A stretch of DNA of 25,548 nucleotides from a virus, in the IMG/VR virus record IMGVR_UViG_3300027971_000202, positions 1-25,548 of that record, one strand, 5' to 3'. Positions 6,138 through 11,523 of the stretch are shown here, one piece after another. The translations under genes were made by a program, and so were the position numbers. The notes under the pieces were generated by a model that did not search any database, was not told the DNA's origin, and saw only the letters and a list, made by a program, of their open reading frames with translations. Position 1 is the stretch's first letter. Each line of letters opens with the position of its first letter.

Positions 6138-7217
6138 TTAAAAGTCTTCACCCAACATCGCACCACAACGCTCTGTGATACGAGTGTCAAGCACTTCGTA
6201 CTTATCTATACGGTTACGCACCCACTTGCGGAACGACATAAACGCCAAAGCGTTATTGCCAACAACTTCCTTAGTGCTGAGCATATCTGTGTAATCAAAG
6301 GATGCTTTGCAGAATTGCAATGCAGCCTGAACGGTAGTCACATTGAGTGACGGTCTGAAGAAACGCAACTCAACAGTATTGGCGTTCTGTATGTTGATTG
6401 CACAGTAACGGTCATTGTTTGTGTCGCGGTCCTTGAGCATGCTCATCAAAGATTTCTGACTGCGTGTGCCCGTGTCGTAATCCATCCACGAACTAACAAA
6501 GTTGTCTAAGCCAAACTTCGCATAGGACGACTCACGTCCAACGAACTTGACCAAGTCAACACGATTAGAGTAGATGAACTTCACAAACTTGAACAGATGC
6601 TTGTCATCTGCGAAAGCATTGCGAGACATGTGAACATGCAAGCCACAAGAACTTGCGTTCCATGACTCAAAGCCCATACCCTTGAGTGCTGTGATACCAG
6701 CCCAATTCAGATGGTTCATTGCATAGTCAATCGTCATCGGATGCGAAACAATCTCGAATCCGTTGCTGATTGAACCATCTTCTTTGAGGTACACAACATC
6801 CTCGGTCGAACCCGAGTTCATTGAGGCAAGAACTTTGATTGCACCATCACGACGACTGAACGAACGATGATTACGGTACTCAACCTCTTGCTCAAACCCG
6901 AGATACAACTCAGGTCTGCCTGTACCGTCAGCATTCACGCTGGACATTGAGGCATACCTTGATGCTGTACCATCAGAATTGAGAAACGACGGACGAGGTC
7001 TGTATGAATAAGAATGAACTAATCCATTCTCACTGTTGTCCTCCTCGTCTTCTGGGTTGTTTTCTTCCCACTCGGCTTCAAACTGACGGTGACAATCTAA
7101 ACAACGCTGATTGTCGTAACTGTCGTACTCGCTGCCGTGTGAGTTGTCATCATTGATGATGTCGTCACAGTCGTGACACTCCCAACCTGGCTCCTCTTCT
7201 TGATTTATAATTGGCAT
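6138..7217 (-). CDS. Amidoligase (COOH-NH2 ligase) family protein with an N-terminal zinc finger
   Basis: This protein carries the pattern of the putative amidoligase family, a glutamine-synthetase-like fold that joins carboxyl and amino groups using ATP. LGFEQEVE is at 106-113, EDGSI at 146-150 with GFEIVSHP at 153-160, GLHVHMSR at 192-199 and TVELRFFRP at 281-289. The N-terminus is a separate C-x2-C...C-x2-C zinc finger (Cys14, 17, 39, 42) followed by an acidic linker. The frame extends to 7265, but the start at 7217 has AGAGG 8 bases upstream and lies after the leader structures. The adjacent glutamine amidotransferase suggests formation or modification of peptide-like amide bonds; the substrate cannot be read from sequence. 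Confidence 0.85.
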   Translation of the reverse strand: MPIINQEEEPGWECHDCDDIINDDNSHGSEYDSYDNQRCLDCHRQFEAEWEENNPEDEEDNSENGLVHSYSYRPRPSFLNSDGTASRYASMSSVNADGTGRPELYLGFEQEVEYRNHRSFSRRDGAIKVLASMNSGSTEDVVYLKEDGSISNGFEIVSHPMTIDYAMNHLNWAGITALKGMGFESWNASSCGLHVHMSRNAFADDKHLFKFVKFIYSNRVDLVKFVGRESSYAKFGLDNFVSSWMDYDTGTRSQKSLMSMLKDRDTNNDRYCAINIQNANTVELRFFRPSLNVTTVQAALQFCKASFDYTDMLSTKEVVGNNALAFMSFRKWVRNRIDKYEVLDTRITERCGAMLGEDF

Positions 7218-7267
7218 TACCAACCTCTTTCTGTTTATGTGTACGCATGTATGGAAGTCCCACACAT

Positions 7268-7305
7268 GACCGAGAACGCACTAGCAAACCAATGCGCTCT
7301 CGGTC
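7268..7305 (-). promoter_or_regulatory. 13-bp leader hairpin of the amidoligase gene
   Basis: On the minus strand GACCGAGAGCGCA pairs with TGCGTTCTCGGTC around a 12-base loop. One pair is G-U in minus-strand RNA but would be A-C on the plus strand, so the structure favours minus-strand RNA. It lies 51 bases upstream of the ATG at 7217 and just downstream of the 19-bp palindrome. Confidence 0.6.
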
Positions 7306-7315
7306 ACGGGCTAAA

Positions 7316-7334
7316 GTGTAAGACCGTCTTACAC
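7316..7334. repeat. 19-bp palindrome, copy 1 (operator-like)
   Basis: The sequence GTGTAAGACCGTCTTACAC is two 9-base arms around a single centre base. It is shared with 9431-9449 and, with the centre base complemented, 10637-10655. It lies between a candidate promoter and the hairpin leader of the amidoligase gene, a position suited to a repressor operator; it could also fold as an RNA hairpin. Confidence 0.75.
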
Positions 7335-7354
7335 TCCAACCTGCGCCGGGTATC

Positions 7355-7383
7355 AGTATACCACAATCACCCACCACCCGCAA
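7355..7383 (-). promoter_or_regulatory. Candidate promoter for the amidoligase/amidotransferase unit
   Basis: On the minus strand TTGCGG and TATACT are separated by 17 bases. The -10 is 5 of 6 to consensus; the -35 matches only at TTG. It lies 20 bases downstream of the preceding gene's stop in the largest gap of this region, and transcription would start just before the 19-bp palindrome. Assigned by consensus only. Confidence 0.35.
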
Positions 7384-7403
7384 ACCCTTATGGGCATTGG
7401 GTT

Positions 7404-7610
7404 TTAGCCTACTTGCTCGCCCTCTCCTGTGCGAATGTTGCCAGCCTGCTCACGAGTCTTAGACAGCAAACGCTCGAGATAATCTTTCATCATTTGCAAA
7501 TCATCCGAACGCCTGAGAGCCTCATTGTAATGATGAATAAGGTTCCACGTAAAGTCAATTAGTTCTGATTTACGCATTGCGTGTAAAGATGTTCTTGTTG
7601 CTTTATTCAT
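7404..7610 (-). CDS. Hypothetical 68-aa protein with an AMRKSEL motif (paralogue of its neighbour)
   Basis: The start at 7610 is chosen over 7670 because TGGAGAAATC precedes it by a normal distance and it overlaps the upstream stop by 4 bases. Residues ~11-28 (HAMRKSELIDFTWNLIHH) closely match a segment of the next gene upstream (DAMRKSELVQFTWLLVKC), followed in both by a Tyr-Asn pair. The remainder is a charged helix. The function is unknown; the conserved block looks like a short helical interaction module. Confidence 0.7.
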   Translation of the reverse strand: MNKATRTSLHAMRKSELIDFTWNLIHHYNEALRRSDDLQMMKDYLERLLSKTREQAGNIRTGEGEQVG

Positions 7611-7822
7611 TTTGATTTCTCCATTTCCAATTGTCCAACGACCCTGTTGTAACATTTGACAAGCAACCAAGTGAACTGCACGAGTTCACTTTTGCGCATT
7701 GCATCAAGATTTGTCATGCTCGAATCATGTCCAAATGGATATTTCGCATTTCTTGTATGCAATACGGCATCTTGTTGTGCAACACCACGCCAACAAGTAT
7801 GGTCTTCAATTCTATTTTTCAT
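7607..7822 (-). CDS. Hypothetical 71-aa protein with an AMRKSEL motif
   Basis: The N-terminal 35 residues (TCWRGVAQQDAVLHTRNAKYPFG) look unlike the second half. The second half contains the shared AMRKSEL-x2-FTW-x-L module at about 41-53. An internal Met36 could give a short form, but the start at 7822 has AAAGG upstream and a 4-base overlap with the previous stop. Partial tandem duplication is the simplest origin of the pair 7404-7610 and 7607-7822. Confidence 0.65.
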   Translation of the reverse strand: MKNRIEDHTCWRGVAQQDAVLHTRNAKYPFGHDSSMTNLDAMRKSELVQFTWLLVKCYNRVVGQLEMEKSK

Positions 7823-8088
7823 TTTGTTCGTACCTTTCTTGCAATAATGGAATAATTATTTTCACCAATATGAAGAGCCCACTCAATTTGAGTGTATTCT
7901 TCGTATGATATTCGGAAGTTGCATGTTCTTACAGACATTTTCTTTCTGTCTGCTTTTGTCTTTGTTTCTGAAGAACAGATGATTACCCATTGGTCCAACA
8001 ATCCAAATTCCATAATTTCTAGAACTTTTTCCTTTGTCCCAATTTTTCGTATGCACAATACTGGGTTGTCTATGTATTCTAATGTCAC
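7819..8088 (-). CDS. Hypothetical protein, 89 aa
   Basis: This starts with GTG at 8088, after the ribosome site AGGAGAAACAAA; GTGA overlaps the upstream stop. The product mixes short beta-like segments (DQWVIICSSE and MSVRTCNFRISYEEYTQIEWALHIG) and ends basic (ARKVRTK). No family is recognised. The ribosome-site region is also coding, forming the last residues of the gene upstream. Confidence 0.68.
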   Translation of the reverse strand: MTLEYIDNPVLCIRKIGTKEKVLEIMEFGLLDQWVIICSSETKTKADRKKMSVRTCNFRISYEEYTQIEWALHIGENNYSIIARKVRTK

Positions 8089-8384
8089 TTTGTTTCTCCT
8101 ATGTTTGTATTTGGGTATAACGGATGTGGACTAATCAACGCTGAACGAATCAACATATTATCTCTAATCCACTTTTTCTTTAGGATTTCCCCAAGTGCCC
8201 TTTGGTCTCTTGCGAGCATGAAGTATCCATTGTTTTTTTGTTCACATATCTCGTAATATTCTTTTTTGTTGACACAAACACCACCAATAAGCCTTATCAT
8301 CTCACCTTCCTTGAGACCATACCAAGCCATATCTTGTGGTGAAATTCTTGTGTCGTACTCGTAGTCCTGTGAGACATCTATCAT
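8085..8384 (-). CDS. Hypothetical protein, 99 aa
   Basis: The residues near 20-48 (WYGLKEGEMIRLIGGVCVNKKEYYEICEQ) could form a small beta barrel, and a basic helix follows. No catalytic motif is visible. Its final codons also contain the conserved leader and ribosome-site sequence for the next gene. It overlaps both neighbours by 4 bases. Confidence 0.68.
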   Translation of the reverse strand: MIDVSQDYEYDTRISPQDMAWYGLKEGEMIRLIGGVCVNKKEYYEICEQKNNGYFMLARDQRALGEILKKKWIRDNMLIRSALISPHPLYPNTNIGETK

Positions 8385-8605
8385 TCTGTTTCTCCTGTGT
8401 AAACGTATGTGTCATTGGTGCTGTTTGGAGGTTGTGCAATACCAGTTATTGCATACAAACTCCCGAACCTACCACGCAAATAATAGCCGTAATAGTCATC
8501 GGTCAATAAATTTCCCTTGAGCATCATCTTGGTAATGAACCACCAACTGTCCCCCCAATTTCTGCCGTTCCTGTAATGCTGCTTTATGTTTCTGATGTGC
8601 TTCAT
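8381..8605 (-). CDS. Hypothetical basic protein, 74 aa
   Basis: The frame extends to 8647, but the start at 8605 has one of the best ribosome sites in the window (GGAGGAGAATAATA before ATG). The product begins MKHIRNIKQHYRNGRNWGDS and is rich in Tyr, Arg and Gly, with an aromatic patch (DDYYGYYLRGRFGSLYAITG). No family is recognised. Confidence 0.65.
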   Translation of the reverse strand: MKHIRNIKQHYRNGRNWGDSWWFITKMMLKGNLLTDDYYGYYLRGRFGSLYAITGIAQPPNSTNDTYVYTGETE

Positions 8606-8607
8606 TA

Positions 8608-8781
8608 TTATTCTCCTCCGTTTGATGGATGATTCTTCATTGTCCACTCACGAGACATGAAGTCTCGCTGGGTTACATGCTTGTCTTTGCTTTCCTTGCC
8701 AACAACCCACGCAAACGCATACACGATTGAATGACTTGCCAATAACACGGTGAATACACCGAACCAATTAGTTATCATCAT
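8608..8781 (-). CDS. Small membrane protein, 57 aa
   Basis: The start at 8781 is preferred over 8826 because AAGGAG lies 7 bases upstream and the longer form would cross the leader hairpin. One membrane segment is clear (NWFGVFTVLLASHSIVYAFAWVV, about residues 5-27), followed by a charged cytoplasmic-type tail of 30 residues. It could be an early inner-membrane protein, for example one affecting superinfection. There is no direct evidence of function. Confidence 0.62.
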   Translation of the reverse strand: MMITNWFGVFTVLLASHSIVYAFAWVVGKESKDKHVTQRDFMSREWTMKNHPSNGGE

Positions 8782-8799
8782 TGCTGTGCTCCTTATCCG

Positions 8800-8815
8800 G
8801 GTATCGGTTGATACC
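8800..8815 (-). promoter_or_regulatory. GGTATC/GATACC leader hairpin of the 57-aa membrane protein gene
   Basis: A 6-bp perfect stem with a 4-base loop (GGTATCGGTTGATACC on the plus strand) lies about 19 bases upstream of the start at 8781. A similar GGTATC element occurs at 7349-7364, and the equivalent position before the 9908 gene has a stem of different sequence. Confidence 0.45.
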
Positions 8816-8841
8816 GTGTGGCACACAAATCAACAATCATC

Positions 8842-8872
8842 TGCTGACCTGTGTACTCACGCTAACTACCGA
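8842..8872 (-). repeat. 31-base post-gene element, copy 1
   Basis: It matches 9989-10019 at 30 of 31 bases. It begins 11 bases after the stop of the 75-aa gene and is followed, in the direction of transcription, by a GCCACACGG block and a palindromic hairpin. Conservation outside coding sequence next to variable hairpins suggests a shared RNA or protein-binding element. Confidence 0.7.
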
Positions 8873-8883
8873 CTTAATTGTAT

Positions 8884-9111
8884 TTAGTATTTTGGATTGT
8901 AACCCAAGAGCCACATATTTATTTGTTGCTCCATGTTTTGCCCTTCTTTTATCTTTTGGTAGCCACGGTAAGGACCAGAAACGCCACGCAAGGCACGAAA
9001 GAAACAAGAACGCTTAGTTCCACCCGTTTGCCATCTATTGATGTACCAACGTACAAGAAACTTGTTGCCTTGTTTGTACAATCGCCATATCTTGTCTTCG
9101 TATGTTTCCAT
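8884..9111 (-). CDS. Hypothetical basic protein, 75 aa
   Basis: The product is short and strongly basic, with many aromatic residues (WRLYKQGNKFLVRWYINRWQ) and a Gly/Arg-rich middle (RALRGVSGPYRGYQK). This suits a nucleic-acid-binding role, but no domain is recognised. It is supported by a TAATG overlap with the gene before it. Confidence 0.6.
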   Translation of the reverse strand: METYEDKIWRLYKQGNKFLVRWYINRWQTGGTKRSCFFRALRGVSGPYRGYQKIKEGQNMEQQINMWLLGYNPKY

Positions 9112-9323
9112 TATGCAGCCAATACAACAATTTGTGTTGCAACACCTGCATGAACCAACTCTTCACCAATGGTTGAATAGAACGGGTCAAAGTTCTCGCC
9201 AGGCTTTTCAGACTGGCGCAATATTTGTTCCCATTGCTCTTCTTGTGACACAATGCTGTCACCCACGATGAACTCGTAGGTTGCCATGATGTCATCATCC
9301 ATACTGTCTTGTGCTCTGCTCAT
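9111..9323 (-). CDS. Hypothetical acidic protein, 70 aa
   Basis: It starts after a strong ribosome site (AAGGAGAAATAGA). The product is acidic, with the segment SQEEQWEQILRQSEKPGENFDP near residues 26-47 and a hydrophobic C-terminus (VATQIVVLAA). The family is unknown. Its 126-base leader contains three ordered structures, including the tRNA-like minihelix. Confidence 0.68.
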   Translation of the reverse strand: MSRAQDSMDDDIMATYEFIVGDSIVSQEEQWEQILRQSEKPGENFDPFYSTIGEELVHAGVATQIVVLAA

Positions 9324-9347
9324 TCTATTTCTCCTTATTTATGTTTG

Positions 9348-9364
9348 GTGGCAAACCGTGCCAC
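9348..9364 (-). promoter_or_regulatory. Proximal leader hairpin of the 70-aa gene
   Basis: GTGGCA pairs with TGCCAC around a 5-base loop, ending 24 bases before the ATG at 9323. An A-rich single-stranded linker and the AAGGAG site follow. Equivalent proximal hairpins precede the genes starting at 9908, 10340 and 11144. Confidence 0.55.
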
Positions 9365-9383
9365 AACGGGGTAATCAAACCGT

Positions 9384-9414
9384 GCTTACGACTGGAGTCG
9401 AACCAATCGTAAGC
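9384..9414 (-). ncRNA. tRNA-like acceptor/T-arm minihelix in a gene leader
   Basis: In minus-strand RNA, seven bases (GCTTACG) and then five (ATTGG) pair continuously with CCAGT and CGTAAGC around the 7-base loop TTCGACT. The 5-bp stem plus loop fits the tRNA T-arm consensus GG-TTCRAnT-CC, and the extra 7 bp equals an acceptor stem, with an unpaired A directly 3'. No D or anticodon arm is present. One pair is U-G in minus-strand RNA but would be C-A on the plus strand, pointing to the minus-strand transcript as the functional form. Confidence 0.55.
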
Positions 9415-9430
9415 GACCACCTAACTAGAT

Positions 9431-9449
9431 GTGTAAGACCGTCTTACAC
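9431..9449. repeat. 19-bp palindrome, copy 2
   Basis: Identical to copy 1 at 7316-7334. It abuts the stop codon of the 152-aa gene (9450-9452) and lies about 108 bases upstream of the next start. Here it could act as an operator for the downstream gene or as a 3'-end hairpin. Confidence 0.75.
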
Positions 9450-9908
9450 TTATTTGTGTGCCAATTTCCATTGCACTACCAATGCAAGCAACTCGGCTTC
9501 GGTCAAAGCAATGACCTTGACCTCCAACGCACGAACTTTCTTTGTGCGACGAGGTGCAGTCTTGTCTGACGTCTTGCCCTTGCCCTTGCCCTTGATGGTT
9601 GCTTTCATTGCAGCCTCAACAGTTTTGTGCTTCTTGAAGAAAGCAATTGCTTCTCCAAAGAACACAACCATTGCCTGGTCTGTCTTCGCAAATGATTCTG
9701 CGTTGTTAGCAATAGCCAACTTGCGAACCGTTGTTGAAGTATCCTTGGCAACAACACCGACAATCTGCTGACCGAGCAACCAACGGTTCTTGCGAGCCGT
9801 TTCGTTTGCTGTGTCTGCTGACTTCTGTGTGGTAACGGCACGCTTCGTGGCTACACGAAGTTTGCCGAGACTTGTTGACACTGTGATGTTTTTCTTTGAC
9901 TTACGCAT
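9450..9908 (-). CDS. Basic, possibly DNA-binding phage protein, 152 aa (paralogue of 10746-11144)
   Basis: The protein is very Lys/Arg/Thr/Ala-rich. It has a helical centre and the segment FKKHKTVEAAMKATIKGKGKGK at about 90-111, which parallels AKTHKTLEQAMKEPKAKAKK in the gene at 10746-11144. Both also share a W-x-L-G motif before a hydrophobic helix (NRWLLGQQIVGVV versus KHWQLGVALNLI). The Gly-Lys-rich linker and high positive charge suggest a nucleoid-type or DNA-coating role, but no known domain is recognised. The ribosome site is AAGGAGAAATATA. Confidence 0.72.
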   Translation of the reverse strand: MRKSKKNITVSTSLGKLRVATKRAVTTQKSADTANETARKNRWLLGQQIVGVVAKDTSTTVRKLAIANNAESFAKTDQAMVVFFGEAIAFFKKHKTVEAAMKATIKGKGKGKTSDKTAPRRTKKVRALEVKVIALTEAELLALVVQWKLAHK

Positions 9909-9934
9909 TATATTTCTCCTTATGTTTGTATTTC

Positions 9935-9987
9935 ACAATTAGACCGAATTGTAGCGGGGTGATAATCACCGTGTGGCTCACAAGCCA
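9935..9987 (-). promoter_or_regulatory. Triple-hairpin leader of the 152-aa gene
   Basis: Three perfect small stems occur in a row: ACAATT/AATTGT (9935-9952), GGTGAT/ATCACC with a 1-base centre (9958-9970) and TGGCT/AGCCA (9974-9987). The conserved 31-base element follows at 9989. The middle palindrome occupies the same place as GGTATC/GATACC in the leader at 8800-8815, but with a different sequence. Confidence 0.55.
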
Positions 9988-9988
9988 T

Positions 9989-10019
9989 TGCTGACCTGTG
10001 AACTCACGCTAACTACCGA
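9989..10019 (-). repeat. 31-base post-gene element, copy 2
   Basis: It is a 30/31 match to 8842-8872 and begins 15 bases after the stop of the 101-aa gene. The core on the plus strand reads CTGACCTGTG, then ACTCACGCTAACTACCGA after a single variable base (A here, T in copy 1). Confidence 0.7.
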
Positions 10020-10034
10020 ATGATAATCGGTTGA

Positions 10035-10340
10035 TTATTTGGTTGCCATTGCAACAGCAACTTCGTTTGCCCACAATGCTTTGAGTTGCTTGAGGGTGAC
10101 ATTCATGCTCTCAACGAGTGCAATTTTGTTCACAGCATTTGCACTGAAAGCCTGTGCGACTGAAAGATGGGCATTGTATGATGTGAAATCCATACGACGC
10201 TTTGCAATCATTGCATCAGTTGGCTTGATAGCACACGCAACACGAATAGCGTGTGTGCGCTTCACAGCCTTGCTCTTGTTCTTCGCCTTGCGACGACGAG
10301 CCGAACGAACCGAATATTGCTTTGTTGTATCTGCTTTCAT
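10035..10340 (-). CDS. Hypothetical protein with a highly basic N-terminus, 101 aa
   Basis: Residues 10-33 are a dense Arg/Lys cluster (VRSARRRKAKNKSKAVKRTH), followed by Ala-rich amphipathic helices (LSVAQAFSANAVNKIALVES and LKQLKALWANEVAVAM). The function is unknown; the shape suits a small DNA- or RNA-binding protein. It is preceded by a two-hairpin leader and a modest ribosome site (AAAGGTAGG). Confidence 0.68.
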   Translation of the reverse strand: MKADTTKQYSVRSARRRKAKNKSKAVKRTHAIRVACAIKPTDAMIAKRRMDFTSYNAHLSVAQAFSANAVNKIALVESMNVTLKQLKALWANEVAVAMATK

Positions 10341-10368
10341 TACTTACCTACCTTTACGTTTGTATTTC

Positions 10369-10417
10369 TGTCCACGGTGGACAATTGAACACACAAGTCA
10401 GAGGGTCAACTTGTGTG
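10369..10417 (-). promoter_or_regulatory. Two-hairpin leader of the 101-aa gene
   Basis: The proximal element TGTCCACGGTGGACA is a perfect 15-base palindrome (10369-10383). The distal element is a 9-bp CACACAAGT/ACTTGTGTG stem with a 10-base loop (10390-10417). A conserved A-rich linker and the ribosome site follow. Confidence 0.55.
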
Positions 10418-10454
10418 CTCTCAACCAACCGTGATTGGTGTATTTATTTGATGA

Positions 10455-10610
10455 TTAGAACTCTGGGCGTGGGTTCAAATCCTCAATTATGTTGTGAAGC
10501 CGTGCAACTTCAGCACGATAGCCAGCGCAGTTGATGCGATGACGCTCAATCCATTCTGCCCTTGACTGCTCAAGAAGAGCAATCTGCTTTTTCATTTCTT
10601 TCTTGGTCAC
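10455..10610 (-). CDS. Small hypothetical protein, 51 aa (GTG start)
   Basis: The protein reads from GTG at 10610 to a stop at 10455. It opens MTKKEMKKQIALLEQSRAEW and continues as one charged amphipathic helix to a short tail ending NPRPEF. A ribosome-like AAAGGG lies 9 bases before the GTG; an in-frame ATG five codons later is the alternative. It fills an otherwise empty gap of the operon and sits downstream of a terminator and the third palindrome, so it may be separately controlled. Confidence 0.55.
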   Translation of the reverse strand: MTKKEMKKQIALLEQSRAEWIERHRINCAGYRAEVARLHNIIEDLNPRPEF

Positions 10611-10636
10611 TTTATGTACCCTTTCAGTTTGTAAAT

Positions 10637-10655
10637 GTGTAAGACGGTCTTACAC
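10637..10655. repeat. 19-bp palindrome, copy 3
   Basis: Same 9-base arms as copies 1 and 2, with the centre base complemented (GTGTAAGACGGTCTTACAC). It lies 27 bases upstream of the GTG at 10610 and just downstream of a terminator-like hairpin, fitting a promoter/operator region. One more base pairs on each side here. Confidence 0.75.
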
Positions 10656-10693
10656 AAAGTAAATGCCTACAATAAGCACCTACAACCTACAAA

Positions 10694-10715
10694 GAGCCAG
10701 CCCGAAGGCTGGCTC
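10694..10715 (-). terminator. Hairpin terminator candidate after the 132-aa gene
   Basis: On the minus strand GAGCCAGCC and GGCTGGCTC form a perfect 9-bp stem with a UUCG tetraloop, followed by a short TTTGT tract. The U-tract is weak, so termination may be partial. The stem begins 31 bases after the stop at 10746. Confidence 0.6.
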
Positions 10716-10745
10716 AATGAGTTGACAATGTGGTACTGTCCTTAG

Positions 10746-11144
10746 TTATTTACCACTCTTTGGTGCTCTGTCAAACACCTTTGATGTGCGAAGCACATAA
10801 GCACGCTCACGCTTGTTGAGCGAAGCAAATCCCATAGCAACTTTCATTGAACGGTCTGTCTTCAATGGTTGGATGCTTGGCTTCTTTGCTTTTGCCTTTG
10901 GCTCTTTCATCGCCTGCTCAAGCGTCTTGTGTGTCTTCGCAATAAGCATTGCTCGTTGCATCATCTTGCGAGTGGACTCTCGGTTCCCACCGAGGTCTTT
11001 GCAGACCTGAGAGATGACAATGCTCAACTGTGAACGACTCTCAATTAGATTGAGTGCCACACCTAGTTGCCAATGTTTCGCTCGGGTCGTAGCCCGTGAT
11101 GATTGACACGCTCTTGCAAGCGTTGTGTATTTGCTACCTGACAT
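10746..11144 (-). CDS. Basic, possibly DNA-binding phage protein, 132 aa (paralogue of 9450-9908)
   Basis: A helical N-terminal half (ARACQSSRATTRAKHWQLGVALNLIESRSQL) leads to AKTHKTLEQAMKEPKAKAKK at about 69-88, the block shared with the 152-aa protein. The C-terminus (MGFASLNKRERAYVLRTSKVFD) is a basic helix. The order of features (W-x-L-G helix, HKT-x-E-x-AMK block, Lys-rich linker, C-terminal helix) is the same in both, so they probably arose by duplication. No enzymatic motif is visible. The start at 11144 follows AGGGAGAAACAATA. Confidence 0.72.
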   Translation of the reverse strand: MSGSKYTTLARACQSSRATTRAKHWQLGVALNLIESRSQLSIVISQVCKDLGGNRESTRKMMQRAMLIAKTHKTLEQAMKEPKAKAKKPSIQPLKTDRSMKVAMGFASLNKRERAYVLRTSKVFDRAPKSGK

Positions 11145-11523
11145 TATTGTTTCTCCCTATTTCTATTTGAGCCCGAATAAATCGGACTAATTGGTGGATT
11201 ATTTCTCGGGGACAATTGTCCCCGAACAAGTCACATAGCCCCACACAGTTCATTGGGTTGCCCCTTCAGAACTAGGTCGGACACACGACTTACACCCTAC
11301 CTAAGTGCTGGTTTCCGTCAATCGGCGCAAACAGGCGCAGACAGCAAAGAAGAGGGGCATAGTGGCCCCCCCCTGCCGGCTTTCTAAAATGGATGGTGTT
11401 GCCTCGTGTCCCAAGCAACCACTCTTTTTTTATTTTACACTTTTATTTTTTTATATGTATTTTCTTTTTTGTCTCCGCATAGGGGGGCACCTTTTCAATA
11501 GGGTACCTTAATTCAAAATTATA
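11145..11523. other. 379-base non-coding region with palindromes and an AT-rich promoter-like block
   Basis: No convincing gene is seen. Next to the 11144 gene lie a 7-bp hairpin (around 11170-11188), the perfect 20-bp palindrome TCGGGGACAATTGTCCCCGA at 11206-11225, and a nested hairpin AGTTC/GAACT at 11247-11273. The stretch 11424-11475 is almost pure A/T. A perfect TATAAT occurs on the minus strand at 11518-11523, just after the stop of the upstream gene, with no good -35. This is probably the main control region for the small-gene array. Confidence 0.5.

Noticed and set aside
10380-10440. Possible degenerate tRNA in the leader of the 101-aa gene (GGTTGGTTGAGAGC resembles a D-arm)
   Set aside because: The 9-bp stem has a 10-base loop instead of an anticodon loop, and no acceptor stem can be drawn.
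10460-10490. T-loop-like GGTTCAAATCC suggesting a tRNA gene
   Set aside because: The flanking bases do not form a T-stem, no acceptor, D or anticodon arms are found, and the bases encode the end of the 51-aa protein on the minus strand.
11398-11430. GTTGC/GCAAC hairpin with a T7 run as a plus-strand terminator
   Set aside because: The stem is only 5 bp with a 12-base loop, and no plus-strand gene lies upstream to be terminated.
11305-11511. Plus-strand 68-residue open frame in the non-coding region
   Set aside because: No ribosome site, composition driven by the T-rich tract (FFYFTLLFFYMYFLF), and it crosses the palindrome/AT-rich control region.
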